The notes under the pieces were generated by a model. It was given only the letters and a program-made list of their open reading frames with translations, ran no database searches and was not told where the DNA came from. Positions 17,332-25,902 of a DNA stretch of 64,000 nt are shown here, piece after piece. A program made the translations under genes and the position numbers. This stretch comes from JBBQZU01 sp038207425 (GTDB lineage: Bacteria > Bacteroidota > Bacteroidia > Flavobacteriales_D > Cryomorphaceae): positions 39,919 through 103,918 of the forward strand of contig JBBQZU010000012.1 of assembly GCA_038207425.1 (NCBI GenBank), given 5' to 3'. Each line of letters opens with the position of its first letter. The first letter of the stretch is position 1.

Positions 17332-19698
17332 ATGCGAAAAAACTGGGCTCTTGCTTTTTTACTTATCAATGTGCTCATCACGGCATGGCTCGCTTCTACA
17401 TTGCCACGCACTACCTTCGACTATAATTTTGATAAATTCTTCAAAAAGAACGATCCGAAAACTGCCTACTTCGAAAAGCACCGCAATACTTTTGGCACTG
17501 ACAATGACTTTATACTGATAGGCATCGTTTCCCGAAAGGGTGTTTTTAATGAAGCCTTTCTCGAAAAGGTGGATAGCCTTACCATCAAGCTAGCCGAAGT
17601 AAGCTTTGTAGAGCAAGTAATTTCGCCCACCAATAGTTACATCCCTATTAGAGAGCCGCTCACAGGGGGCATATTCAAAAGGCCATTGCTCACCGGCAAT
17701 ATGGAATTCGATTCGCTGCACACGATGACTGATCCATCACTGGCCGCGCAACTTTTTTCGCGAGATACCACAGCCTTGAGCCTTGTAATCGTTCATCGCG
17801 AAAACCTGAGTAAAAATCAGTGCGATACCCTCTCCGCAGAATTGAAATATTTGCTCAACTCATTTGATTTTGATCGGGTGCATCTCGGCGGCAGAGCCAT
17901 TGGACAAGTGGTTTTTATTGATAAAATAACACGTGAATTTTCCTTCTTCATTGTTATTTCTATCAGTTTTGTAACGGTACTGCTCTATGCCATTTTCAGA
18001 AGTTTCAGAGGGGTAATCATCCCGCTTTTCACGGTGTTGCTGGCAGTGGTTTGGAGTATTGGCATACTGAACCTTTCGGGAAAAGGCGTGAGCATATTGC
18101 TCAATATGCTGCCTCCCGTGATTTTCGTTGTAGGAATGAGCGATGCTGTACATCTCTACTCGCGCTATCTTGAAGAGCTTGGCAGAGGAATGAGCAAAGC
18201 AGTTGCCATAAAGCTCACCATATATGATTCCGGCTTGGCAACCCTGCTCACCAGCATAACAACTGCCATTGGATTTGCTTCTCTCTATTTTACAGGCATA
18301 CCTATTTTAATGGAGTTCGGGCTTATCACCGCCGCCGGAGTCCTAGTGGCATTTGCCATAGCCATTACAGTGCTACCTGCATGGCTCGTGCTATCCAAAG
18401 AACCTATTAAAACCCTTGCTCACTTCAACAAAAAATCATGGGGTGGAGGTTTGCGCGGCCTTTTCATTCCAATAATCAGGTATAGGAAGTACCTCTTTGC
18501 AGGTTGCATCATACTCACTGTGCTATTTGCGGCAACATCAAGCCGCATAGAACTCAATAACTACCTGCTAGAAGACTTGAGACCCGGTGAACCGCTCAGG
18601 CAGGATTTTGAATTTTTTGACCGTTATTTCGCCGGAGTCCGACCCTTTGAATTGGGCATAAAACTCAAAGATACCTCTGGTAATTTGCTAAAACAGGAGC
18701 ACTTGACTGCACTAAGTCGCATCGAATCTTACCTGTCGGAAAATTATGGTGCCGGGGCATTGCAATCGCCTGTTGCTGCCGCCCGCGAAATAAACAGGGC
18801 GCGAAATGCAGGTCGCGCCGAATTCTATAACCTTCCTTCTGATGAAGACGAGATCAATAAGTTACTAACCGATCTAAAGAGGGCACATAAAGCAGGTATG
18901 CTGAAAACCCATCTTGACAGTACCGCGCACTACGCCCGTATTTCGGGGCGCGTGGGCGATTGGGGGGCAATAACCTTTGCCGCTAAAGGCGACTCATTGT
19001 CTGCTTTTCTGACCCGTGAAGGATATGACACCATCTATGAAACGGACATTACAGGCACCGGCACCCTGATAGACCGCACCAATCAAAATCTGGTTTACAG
19101 CCTGGCCAAAGGACTCGGATTTGCATTTCTGATTATTTCGCTGATGATGGGCTTCATGTTCAAATCAATACGAATGGTAGCGATAGCCCTTGCGCCAAAT
19201 ATTTTGCCCTTGCTTGCCGTAGCATCGGTTATGGTGGTCTTTGGAATTGAGTTGAAAATGAGCACCAGCATTATCTTCACCATCGCCTTTGGAATAGCCG
19301 TAGATGATACCATACATATGCTTAGCCGCTATAAGCTAGAGCTTATGAAAGGCCGCACCCGCATTGTCGCTTTGCGCAATGCCTACATTCACACCGGCAA
19401 AGCGCTTATCATTACAAGCATTATCCTTTTTGGAGGATTTATTGCCATGACTTTCAGCACTTTCCAAAGCACTTTTTATATTGGCTTGTTTGTAACCCTC
19501 ACACTTGTTTTTGCGCTGATATTCGACCTTACTTTGCTTCCGGCACTTGTGGCATCATTTGCCGAAAGGCCCGCACTAAATAGGGGCCACGCGCCTGCCA
19601 ATAATACGGACAACAGCAACCAGACCAGCGATACCAATGATATAGGCAAGGTACCAAGGCACACCAAGCCCGGCAGTAATCATGGTGAGCAGCAGTGA
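17332..19698 (+). CDS. MMPL/patched-type RND exporter
   Basis: A 788-residue inner-membrane protein with the RND layout: TM1, a large periplasmic domain, TM2-6, a second periplasmic domain, TM7-12. The TM4/TM10-like segments carry FVVGMSDAVHLYSRY and IAFGIAVDDTIHMLSRYKLEL, with acidic residues that serve proton coupling in this family. Such single-gene exporters often move lipids or other hydrophobic compounds, but the substrate is unknown here. The last about 40 residues (from ALNRGHAPANN) are hydrophilic and unlike any RND tail. They are read antisense to the 3' end of the nhaC-like gene, so the original stop may have been lost. Confidence 0.9.
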   Translation: MRKNWALAFLLINVLITAWLASTLPRTTFDYNFDKFFKKNDPKTAYFEKHRNTFGTDNDFILIGIVSRKGVFNEAFLEKVDSLTIKLAEVSFVEQVISPTNSYIPIREPLTGGIFKRPLLTGNMEFDSLHTMTDPSLAAQLFSRDTTALSLVIVHRENLSKNQCDTLSAELKYLLNSFDFDRVHLGGRAIGQVVFIDKITREFSFFIVISISFVTVLLYAIFRSFRGVIIPLFTVLLAVVWSIGILNLSGKGVSILLNMLPPVIFVVGMSDAVHLYSRYLEELGRGMSKAVAIKLTIYDSGLATLLTSITTAIGFASLYFTGIPILMEFGLITAAGVLVAFAIAITVLPAWLVLSKEPIKTLAHFNKKSWGGGLRGLFIPIIRYRKYLFAGCIILTVLFAATSSRIELNNYLLEDLRPGEPLRQDFEFFDRYFAGVRPFELGIKLKDTSGNLLKQEHLTALSRIESYLSENYGAGALQSPVAAAREINRARNAGRAEFYNLPSDEDEINKLLTDLKRAHKAGMLKTHLDSTAHYARISGRVGDWGAITFAAKGDSLSAFLTREGYDTIYETDITGTGTLIDRTNQNLVYSLAKGLGFAFLIISLMMGFMFKSIRMVAIALAPNILPLLAVASVMVVFGIELKMSTSIIFTIAFGIAVDDTIHMLSRYKLELMKGRTRIVALRNAYIHTGKALIITSIILFGGFIAMTFSTFQSTFYIGLFVTLTLVFALIFDLTLLPALVASFAERPALNRGHAPANNTDNSNQTSDTNDIGKVPRHTKPGSNHGEQQ

Positions 19699-21531
19699 TA
19701 TTGCTCCTACTGTAAGCGCATAGGGCATCTGCGTGCGCACGTGCTCGATATGATCGCAATGGCATGCAAGCGAACTGAGTATGGTGGTATCGCTGATCGG
19801 CGAGCAGTGATCACCCAGAACCGCTCCGGCAAGCACGGTACTGGTTGTATTGCTGAAAAGAGCCATCGCCATAGCCGCAGTATACCCTTCCTGTATTGAC
19901 AATTCCCACACCAGTGGCAGCATAAGTGGGTACACAATAGCCATGGTACCCCATGCAGAACCAGTGCTGAAAGAGACCACCCCTGCTATCAAAAAGGTAA
20001 TGGCAGGAATGGCCCATGGCGCTACATTTCCACCGAAAGAATTGGCAAGAAAATCAGCCGTGTGAAGTTGCTCAGTAACTGCTGCAAGCGACCATGCGAG
20101 GATAAGGATTACAATGGCATTTACCATCGTTTTAAATCCGTCGATACTCGCATCAACAGCTTTTCCAAAAGGCATAATACGCTGAGATACCGTAAGTAGT
20201 ATAGCAACTATTAAGGCTGACATTGATGCCCATAATAAAGCCTTATAGGAATCGCTATTGCCTATGGTGGTTGATATTTTCATGCTGAATGATGTGCCAC
20301 CATCGCTCCAAATTGCACTGTCATAACCTGTTGCGAACAGTCCTAAAACTGTGCCGGTTACCACCACGAATATTGGAATAACTGCATTGCGCATTCTCAG
20401 GGGAGCACCGGCGGCAGGCTCAAACTCAATAAGCGCTCCCTGCCCGTGGGCTTTTGCACCGACACTGGTACCGGTATTCCGGGCGCTGAGTTCCGCTTTG
20501 AACATAGGCCCATAATCACGGCCGGTGATGATGATAATCAGAATAAAGATCATTGTCAATACAGGGTAGTAGGCATACTTCAACGAAGAGATGAATACTG
20601 CGTAAGCACTTTCATTCACATCGTGATTTCCGGCATTGATGGTGTTCAGGGCCCCTTCTATGTATCCAATTTCGGCACCTATCCAGGTAGTGATCAGTGC
20701 TATTGCGGCTACCGGAGCCGCAGTGGAGTCGACAATATAACTCAGCTTCTCACGGCTTATACGAAGCCTGTCGGTAAGTGGGCGCATGGTATTGCCAACA
20801 ACAAGGGTATTGGCATAGTCGTCAAAGAAAATCGCTATCCCAAGAAGCCAGGATACAAACTGTCCGCTGCGCGCATTGGTAGCTCTTTTTGCCAAACTTT
20901 CCACGACAGCGTTCATGCCCCCGTTTCGGGAAATGACCGCCACCAGCCCTCCGATCAAAGTTGAAAAAACAATAACCGAAATGTGGCCTGTATCGCTCAT
21001 GGCAGTTACCACGTACGTATCAACCACTCTCAGGAAGCCAGCAAAAATTCCGTTAATCCCAATGCTGTAATACCCTGCGATGCTAGCCCCAGCGAGTATA
21101 CCCACAAGCAAGCTGCTTACCACTTCCTTAAAAATCAACGCCAATAAAATAACCAGCAAAGGGGGTACAATGCTAAGCCACAAAGGCATTGGTCTTACTT
21201 TTTTCACGAAAGTGTACCCACCCGCTTTTACTGCTAAGGGCTCATCCCTGTCAAATTTTACCGCAAATGAAACGCTATTGCCTGCCGAGAAATCGGCTAT
21301 AAGTCGCTGACCGTTTACCACAACTGAAACAGCAGCCCCGGTTACAGCAAGCTTTTCAGGACTCAGACATTCGAGTTCTATACTATGTTCAACATTGTGA
21401 ATAAAGAAAGCTGGCGAATGAACTTTAAAGTCATCGGGGCCAAACAATTCAGGTTGTGCTAATGCCCCCAACGAAAGCGTGAGGGTGGTTGCGCACAGCA
21501 CTACATAGCGAAGCAGGTTCATAAAGGCCAA
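19576..21531 (-). CDS. Na+/H+ antiporter NhaC family with N-terminal periplasmic domain
   Basis: A 651-residue membrane protein. It has a signal peptide (to about residue 25), then about 90 residues of beta-rich extracytoplasmic sequence, then about 12 membrane segments of the NhaC-like antiporter family (MPLWLSIVPPLLVILLALIF..., FFDDYANTLVVGNTMRP, STGSAWGTMAIVYPLMLPL, GDHCSPISDTTILSS). The FDDYAN and GDHCSP stretches are family hallmarks. Plain NhaC proteins lack the N-terminal exported domain, which here may sense or bind something outside. The gene ends inside the convergent exporter gene, with 123 bp shared. Confidence 0.9.
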   Translation of the reverse strand: MAFMNLLRYVVLCATTLTLSLGALAQPELFGPDDFKVHSPAFFIHNVEHSIELECLSPEKLAVTGAAVSVVVNGQRLIADFSAGNSVSFAVKFDRDEPLAVKAGGYTFVKKVRPMPLWLSIVPPLLVILLALIFKEVVSSLLVGILAGASIAGYYSIGINGIFAGFLRVVDTYVVTAMSDTGHISVIVFSTLIGGLVAVISRNGGMNAVVESLAKRATNARSGQFVSWLLGIAIFFDDYANTLVVGNTMRPLTDRLRISREKLSYIVDSTAAPVAAIALITTWIGAEIGYIEGALNTINAGNHDVNESAYAVFISSLKYAYYPVLTMIFILIIIITGRDYGPMFKAELSARNTGTSVGAKAHGQGALIEFEPAAGAPLRMRNAVIPIFVVVTGTVLGLFATGYDSAIWSDGGTSFSMKISTTIGNSDSYKALLWASMSALIVAILLTVSQRIMPFGKAVDASIDGFKTMVNAIVILILAWSLAAVTEQLHTADFLANSFGGNVAPWAIPAITFLIAGVVSFSTGSAWGTMAIVYPLMLPLVWELSIQEGYTAAMAMALFSNTTSTVLAGAVLGDHCSPISDTTILSSLACHCDHIEHVRTQMPYALTVGAISLLLTMITAGLGVPWYLAYIIGIAGLVAVVRIIGRRVAPI

Positions 21532-21625
21532 ATATAAACGCTTAATTTGGTAATTAATATAGTGGCGCCGGAATATGAATAAATCAATAACAAGCTGCTT
21601 ATAAAGCTATTTGAAAATTACCCGG

Positions 21626-21659
21626 TTTGTTTTTCTGAATACCATTAATGCTACATTTA
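21626..21659 (+). promoter_or_regulatory. predicted promoter of the universal stress protein gene
   Basis: TTTG at 21626-21629 and TACATTTA at 21652-21659, spaced 22 bases, approximate the Bacteroidota consensus. The ATG lies 20 bases downstream. Confidence 0.4.
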
Positions 21660-21678
21660 CCAACCGCAATTTGATCCT

Positions 21679-22479
21679 ATGAAAAACCTATTAGCTTTTG
21701 TAGATTTTACGGATATGTCACCTAAAGTTGTTGATCAGGCAATAGCCCTGGCAAAGATGGGTGATGCTGCCATTACCATATGCCATATTGCTGAACATGC
21801 CTCTGATGCTGGTGAAATTATCATAGGCAAGCTTGATGCTCTTGCTGCAAGAGCGCAGGCCAGTGGAGTGAAAGCTGCGGTGCATATTGGCAAAGGGCAG
21901 TTTCACCATGAAGCGGTGGAGATTGCCAAAAGACTCAGGCCTGACATGGCAGTGGTAGGCACCCACGGGGTAGCGGGCATCAGGTTGAGTTTTCTCGGAT
22001 CATCTATACATAAATTAGTAAAGGAGTTGCCAATACCTACCCTTGTGGTCAATGAGCTGAGCAAAATTGTAGAAGGCGGCTTTAATAAGGTAATGATGCC
22101 TGTTGCGCCTCACAAAGAATATATGAATAAGGTGAAGCAAACCTGTGCAATTATGTCACCTGATGGTATTGTGGTAATCTATGCCATTATCAAGCCGGGG
22201 CTGCCGCTTTCAAATGATGTGATAAAGAATATAGAAGCAGCAAAGCAATACCTTGATGAACACAAGGTAAAATGGGAGTATACGGAAGTGGATGCCGACA
22301 GGTATTCAATTGGCTACGCTAAGCAGACCCTTGCTGAGACGCAAACCGGCAATATGGATTTGATTTCTATCATGTCCAGAGTTTCTCAGGAAAACAGTCT
22401 TTTCGGTAAGATGGACAAAGAAAGTATGCTGCTCAATGAACTGGGTATTCCGGTGCTTTGTGCGAGTGGTGAGGGGTGA
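21679..22479 (+). CDS. tandem-domain universal stress protein (UspA family)
   Basis: A 266-residue cytosolic protein made of two Usp folds. The first (residues 1-130) opens with LLAFVDFTDMS and carries VVGTHGVAGIRLSFLGSSIHKLV, matching the ATP-binding G-x2-G-x9-G(S/T) pattern only partly. The second (about 140-266) is more diverged, ending in NELGIPVLCASG. Usp proteins accumulate in stress or starvation; no specific partner is evident from neighbours. A guanine-rich motif begins 3 bases after its stop. Confidence 0.88.
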   Translation: MKNLLAFVDFTDMSPKVVDQAIALAKMGDAAITICHIAEHASDAGEIIIGKLDALAARAQASGVKAAVHIGKGQFHHEAVEIAKRLRPDMAVVGTHGVAGIRLSFLGSSIHKLVKELPIPTLVVNELSKIVEGGFNKVMMPVAPHKEYMNKVKQTCAIMSPDGIVVIYAIIKPGLPLSNDVIKNIEAAKQYLDEHKVKWEYTEVDADRYSIGYAKQTLAETQTGNMDLISIMSRVSQENSLFGKMDKESMLLNELGIPVLCASGEG

Positions 22480-22481
22480 GT

Positions 22482-22503
22482 GGGTCTTGGGTCTTGGGTT
22501 GGG
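22482..22503 (+). other. perfect G-quadruplex motif
   Basis: Four GGG runs (22482-22484, 22489-22491, 22496-22498, 22501-22503) with loops TCTT, TCTT and TT meet the (G3N1-7)4 definition. It lies immediately 3' of the usp stop, within a direct repeat of TGGGTCT. A related G-rich word occurs at 52289-52311 on the other strand. Confidence 0.7.
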
Positions 22504-22636
22504 CTGAATTCGGAATGCTCTGAAAAGTGATGTTTTATTTTGATGAATAGTCGGTTCACTAGCAAACTTTCTGCTAAAAACCAGTTACCCTATCACCATC
22601 TCAAAAACTAAAAACCCGAATTACTACCTTGGCGCT

Positions 22637-23197
22637 ATGTTTATTCGACTGGTAATGATGGCCGCTGTTATCACCGCATGCAATGCAGCGCCGCCACTCC
22701 ATGCAGAATTTGAACTCGTGGGCAAAGCAAGCACAAGCACTTTAGGCGAAAGCCTGAATGAAAATGATGCTGTAATTCTTATGTTCCTTTCACCTGAGTG
22801 CCCCTTGTGCAAAAATTACGCATCAACCTTACGGGAAATAGCATCAGCAGCCCGAAAGCATAACATAACAATAGTAGCTGCTGTAAGCGGAACATTTTAC
22901 GATGAACCTTCTATAGTCAGATATTTAGAACATTTTTGCCTGGATATGCCTGTATTGAAGGACCCCGAATTCAAGTTGAGCAAATACTATAAAGCAACCA
23001 CCACTCCTGAAGCCTGCCTTATAAACAAGGATGGCGAATTGATGTACCGCGGGGCAATCGATAATTGGGCGATATCGCTCGGGCAAAAAAGGCAGGTTAT
23101 TACCGATCATTATCTCATCGATGCCATAGCAGCATTTGCCGAAGGGCGACCCATAAACCCGAAAACCACAAAACCTGTGGGCTGTTTTATACAATGA
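22637..23197 (+). CDS. thioredoxin-fold redoxin lipoprotein
   Basis: A 186-residue exported protein with a short signal and lipobox VITAC (Cys15). The thioredoxin-like fold has the redox pair CPLC (Cys55, Cys58) in FLSPECPLCKNY, a cis-proline region TTTPEACLI, and a C-terminal KPVGCFI stretch often seen in redoxins encoded beside cytochrome-containing partners. It likely moves electrons or disulfides in the periplasm. Its TGA overlaps the ATG of the next gene (ATGA), so it should be translated with the cytochrome/monooxygenase protein. Confidence 0.85.
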   Translation: MFIRLVMMAAVITACNAAPPLHAEFELVGKASTSTLGESLNENDAVILMFLSPECPLCKNYASTLREIASAARKHNITIVAAVSGTFYDEPSIVRYLEHFCLDMPVLKDPEFKLSKYYKATTTPEACLINKDGELMYRGAIDNWAISLGQKRQVITDHYLIDAIAAFAEGRPINPKTTKPVGCFIQ

Positions 23198-24564
23198 TGC
23201 GACTTTACCCGGCACTCGTTTTATTAGTTCTGCTTGGCGGCTGCTCCACACCTGAGCCTGATTTGGTGCGAACAGATTTTGCCCTTCCTGATACCATTAC
23301 CTTCAAGCAGCATATAGCCCCTATCATTTTTACCCATTGTACTCCCTGCCACTGTGAAGGCGGAGCTGCACCTTTTGCGCTTACTACATACCCTGATTTG
23401 CAGCAGCGCACCAAGACCATCGAATTTGTTTTGGCTGAAGGCATCATGCCACCCTGGCCGGCAGATACCACTTACAGCCGTTTCAAAGACGAAAAAATAA
23501 TAAGCAGCTATGACCGCGCTTTGATGCGTGCCTGGATAAACCGTGGTGCACCCGAAGGACCTGCGGACATAACCCTACCCTACCCTAAAACGCGTGAAAA
23601 CTTGGCAATTGCAAAACCCGATTTGGTATTGCCATTCAAGGAATCAGTAATGATACCCGGCGATAACCGCGACCGCTTTTTTCTTGCCAAAATACCATTT
23701 GAGCTGCCCGCTGACACATTTGTAAAGGCCATCTTCTTCGTTCCGGGAAACCGACAGGCGGTGCACCATGTGAACGGACACCTCGTAAACTATATTCCCG
23801 AAAAAAAAGTCAATGTCTTTGCAGGCAACCCGATGGAAGACGCTGAAAAGCTCAATTCGCAGATAGCATACCGACTTATGGAGGTGCTTCATGACGACGG
23901 CTCATACCCTTCGCTGCTGGCTTCGGCATTCAACTACCTGCCCGGCGTGGAGCCGCTTGTATATCCGGAGGGTATTGGGGGTATCAAGCTTTCGCAAAAA
24001 GGTGCTTTTCTATTAAACACATTGCACTACGGACCACAGGCCCGCGATACAAGCGACAAAAGCGAAATACATGTGTATTTTGCTGAAGCACCACCCGAAA
24101 GACCGCTCAGAGAGCTGCACCTTGGCACCTTGGGGATATCGCCGGTGGTGCCTGAATTTGTGATCCATGCCGATTCGGTTTGCAGTTTTAGTGCGAGGTA
24201 CCGACTGCCCGAAACCATTTCAGCGCTCACCATAAATCCACACATGCACCTGCTGGGCAAATCATTTAAAGCCTATGCAGTGGCGCCGGGTGGTCGCGAT
24301 ACCATTCCGCTGGTGCATTTGCCCCGTTGGGATTTCAGATGGCAATATTTTTATACTTTTAGGCAAATGTTAAAAATACCGGCAGGGTACGAAGTAGTTT
24401 GCGAAGCCGTTTTTGACAATACGCTGCGCAATCCACATAACCCGAATTCTCCACCGAAAACCATCAGAACAGGAGGTGATCACATGAAAACTACCGACGA
24501 GATGTTTCAATTTTTTATAACCTGGATTCCCTACCGCGAAGGGGACGAAAAAATCAAATTATGA
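23194..24564 (+). CDS. cytochrome c / type II copper monooxygenase-like fusion lipoprotein
   Basis: A 456-residue lipoprotein (lipobox LGGC, Cys17). Residues 49-53 are CTPCH, a c-type heme site, in a short N-terminal cytochrome domain. The rest resembles copper type II ascorbate-dependent (PHM/DBM-like) monooxygenases. The HH pair (191,192) plus His278 would match one copper site; HMH (350,352) plus Met437 in GGDHMKTTDEM would match the second. Heme could feed electrons to copper in place of ascorbate. The start at 23194 is taken from the ATGATG following the redoxin, because upstream in-frame sequence is antisense-like and the signal peptide begins there. An ATG at 23197 is also possible. 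The substrate is unknown. Confidence 0.8.
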   Translation: MMRLYPALVLLVLLGGCSTPEPDLVRTDFALPDTITFKQHIAPIIFTHCTPCHCEGGAAPFALTTYPDLQQRTKTIEFVLAEGIMPPWPADTTYSRFKDEKIISSYDRALMRAWINRGAPEGPADITLPYPKTRENLAIAKPDLVLPFKESVMIPGDNRDRFFLAKIPFELPADTFVKAIFFVPGNRQAVHHVNGHLVNYIPEKKVNVFAGNPMEDAEKLNSQIAYRLMEVLHDDGSYPSLLASAFNYLPGVEPLVYPEGIGGIKLSQKGAFLLNTLHYGPQARDTSDKSEIHVYFAEAPPERPLRELHLGTLGISPVVPEFVIHADSVCSFSARYRLPETISALTINPHMHLLGKSFKAYAVAPGGRDTIPLVHLPRWDFRWQYFYTFRQMLKIPAGYEVVCEAVFDNTLRNPHNPNSPPKTIRTGGDHMKTTDEMFQFFITWIPYREGDEKIKL

Positions 24565-24980
24565 CCACTTCCAAATTCAATTTTAAAATTGCTTTACTGG
24601 CCACGAGCATCGTTTTTGCTGCAGGTTTTGCAAGGGCTCAGGCCATCTATGACCCACAGCAGGAAATGACTACCGAAATGGGGGTTATAGTCAATAAACT
24701 GGCACTCAGTAAGCCACAGGCATTTGAAGTAGCCAATATTCTCAATGATCGTATGATGATGAAGCAGGCTATTTTTGATCAGATGGCTGAGCTTTACAAG
24801 CAGTTGGAGCGCTTTGACCACAGCGCCGACCGACAAATAAAGGCGGCTCTAAACGGCGATCAGAGAGAAATCTGGGACAAAGAACTCGCCATAAAACTAT
24901 GGGAGGAAAGGGCCAAAAGACAAAAGGGTGAAAACACTCCAAAAGTAGAATCAACTGAAGACAAAGTTGTTGGGGAATAA
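24561..24980 (+). CDS. small periplasmic helical protein, unknown
   Basis: A 139-residue protein with a cleavable signal (to about ARAQ, residue 27). The mature part is almost wholly helical and charged (residues 40-110), with a Lys/Glu-rich tail. It resembles small Spy/CpxP-like periplasmic helical proteins in overall shape, but the LTxxQ motif is absent, so I do not assign it there. Its ATG overlaps the monooxygenase stop (ATGA), which makes it the third gene of the redoxin operon and a possible accessory subunit. Confidence 0.7.
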   Translation: MTTSKFNFKIALLATSIVFAAGFARAQAIYDPQQEMTTEMGVIVNKLALSKPQAFEVANILNDRMMMKQAIFDQMAELYKQLERFDHSADRQIKAALNGDQREIWDKELAIKLWEERAKRQKGENTPKVESTEDKVVGE

Positions 24981-25071
24981 CTTACTGCCTGATCAAAATA
25001 TTGGAATAAAATTTAAATAGGCAGATTGGCCTATTGCCCGTTTTAGACGCAAAAATAAAATGCAAAAGAAA

Positions 25072-25091
25072 ACCCCGAATCGCTCCGGGGT
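25072..25091 (-). terminator. terminator of the 25121-25804 lipoprotein gene
   Basis: ACCCCG (25072-25077) pairs with CGGGGT (25086-25091). Read on the minus strand, the stem is followed by a T-rich tract, 29 bases after the stop of the minus-strand gene. Confidence 0.75.
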
Positions 25092-25120
25092 CTTAGTTCA
25101 TTGTTTGCAATACAAACACA

Positions 25121-25804
25121 CTAATATTTGTAAGCAGTCCAGCGCAGGTTATTGATTTCAATCCCTGTGCCCGGCAAGCCATCAAAGGCGAAGCCTGCGG
25201 CCACATTTACTCGGCTCATTGTAATTTTTTCAAAATCGCGCATAGGGATATTTACCTCAGTGAAAGTAGAATCGGTAAATGATTGGGTAGAAATTTCAAT
25301 ATAGCTGCTGCGCAAAAACTGTGGGCATTGCTGACCACCGTCGGTAAGCTTACCGCAAATGAATAATTTCAAAAAAGGAGGAGCTGCCCCATCTTTATTT
25401 CGGCATTCGAAACGCAGGCTGCCTTCGGCGTAGTCAGGGGCTGCCTGTTCATTGATCAACGAAAAGAAACTTTTATGCGATGTGCCTTCACCGGTGCTGA
25501 GCCACAGTGTATGTAAAGTTTCAACAGTATCTCTTAATTGTTCCATGGTTTGCATCATTCCCGAGCAGGTTTCAGGACGAAATGCTCCCTGTATCACATC
25601 TCCATTCCAACCACCTTCTTTTCCATCGGCCCAGATAAGTTGTACGGCATCATTGTAGATACAGGACCCATCACTTTCAATAGCGCGGGGTTCGTAGTTT
25701 ACAGCAAATGGGTCGGTACAACCCGCCTGGTCTGGTTCTTTGCTGCATCCAGCCACAAGGGCAACTGTAGCGAGTGAGATGTATAATGCTTTAAGATTCA
25801 TCAT
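25121..25804 (-). CDS. lipoprotein with DGSC-type Bacteroidota repeat unit
   Basis: A 227-residue lipoprotein (lipobox VAGC, Cys20). Residues about 28-50 contain one copy of the cysteine-bracketed unit GCTDPFAVNY...DGSCIY, a short motif repeated in many Bacteroidota surface proteins. The remainder (SLRFECRNKDG, ISTQSFTDSTFTEVNIPMRDF, GIEINNLRW) has the look of a jelly-roll carbohydrate-binding-like domain, but that is inference from pattern only. It is a single gene with its own terminator, divergent from oxyR. Confidence 0.72.
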   Translation of the reverse strand: MMNLKALYISLATVALVAGCSKEPDQAGCTDPFAVNYEPRAIESDGSCIYNDAVQLIWADGKEGGWNGDVIQGAFRPETCSGMMQTMEQLRDTVETLHTLWLSTGEGTSHKSFFSLINEQAAPDYAEGSLRFECRNKDGAAPPFLKLFICGKLTDGGQQCPQFLRSSYIEISTQSFTDSTFTEVNIPMRDFEKITMSRVNVAAGFAFDGLPGTGIEINNLRWTAYKY

Positions 25805-25902
25805 TTAAGGGGTATAAATGCACATGAATATACCGAATGACATTCTAAAAGGTTTCATAGCCCCTGAATTGCCTTAAATTAGCAATCGAAAAAACGCATA
25901 CC

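Noticed and set aside
22637..24980. Cytochrome maturation or copper-resistance locus
   Set aside because: No CcmE/ResB, CopA or CopC motifs; the middle protein's ligand pattern fits PHM-like monooxygenase better.
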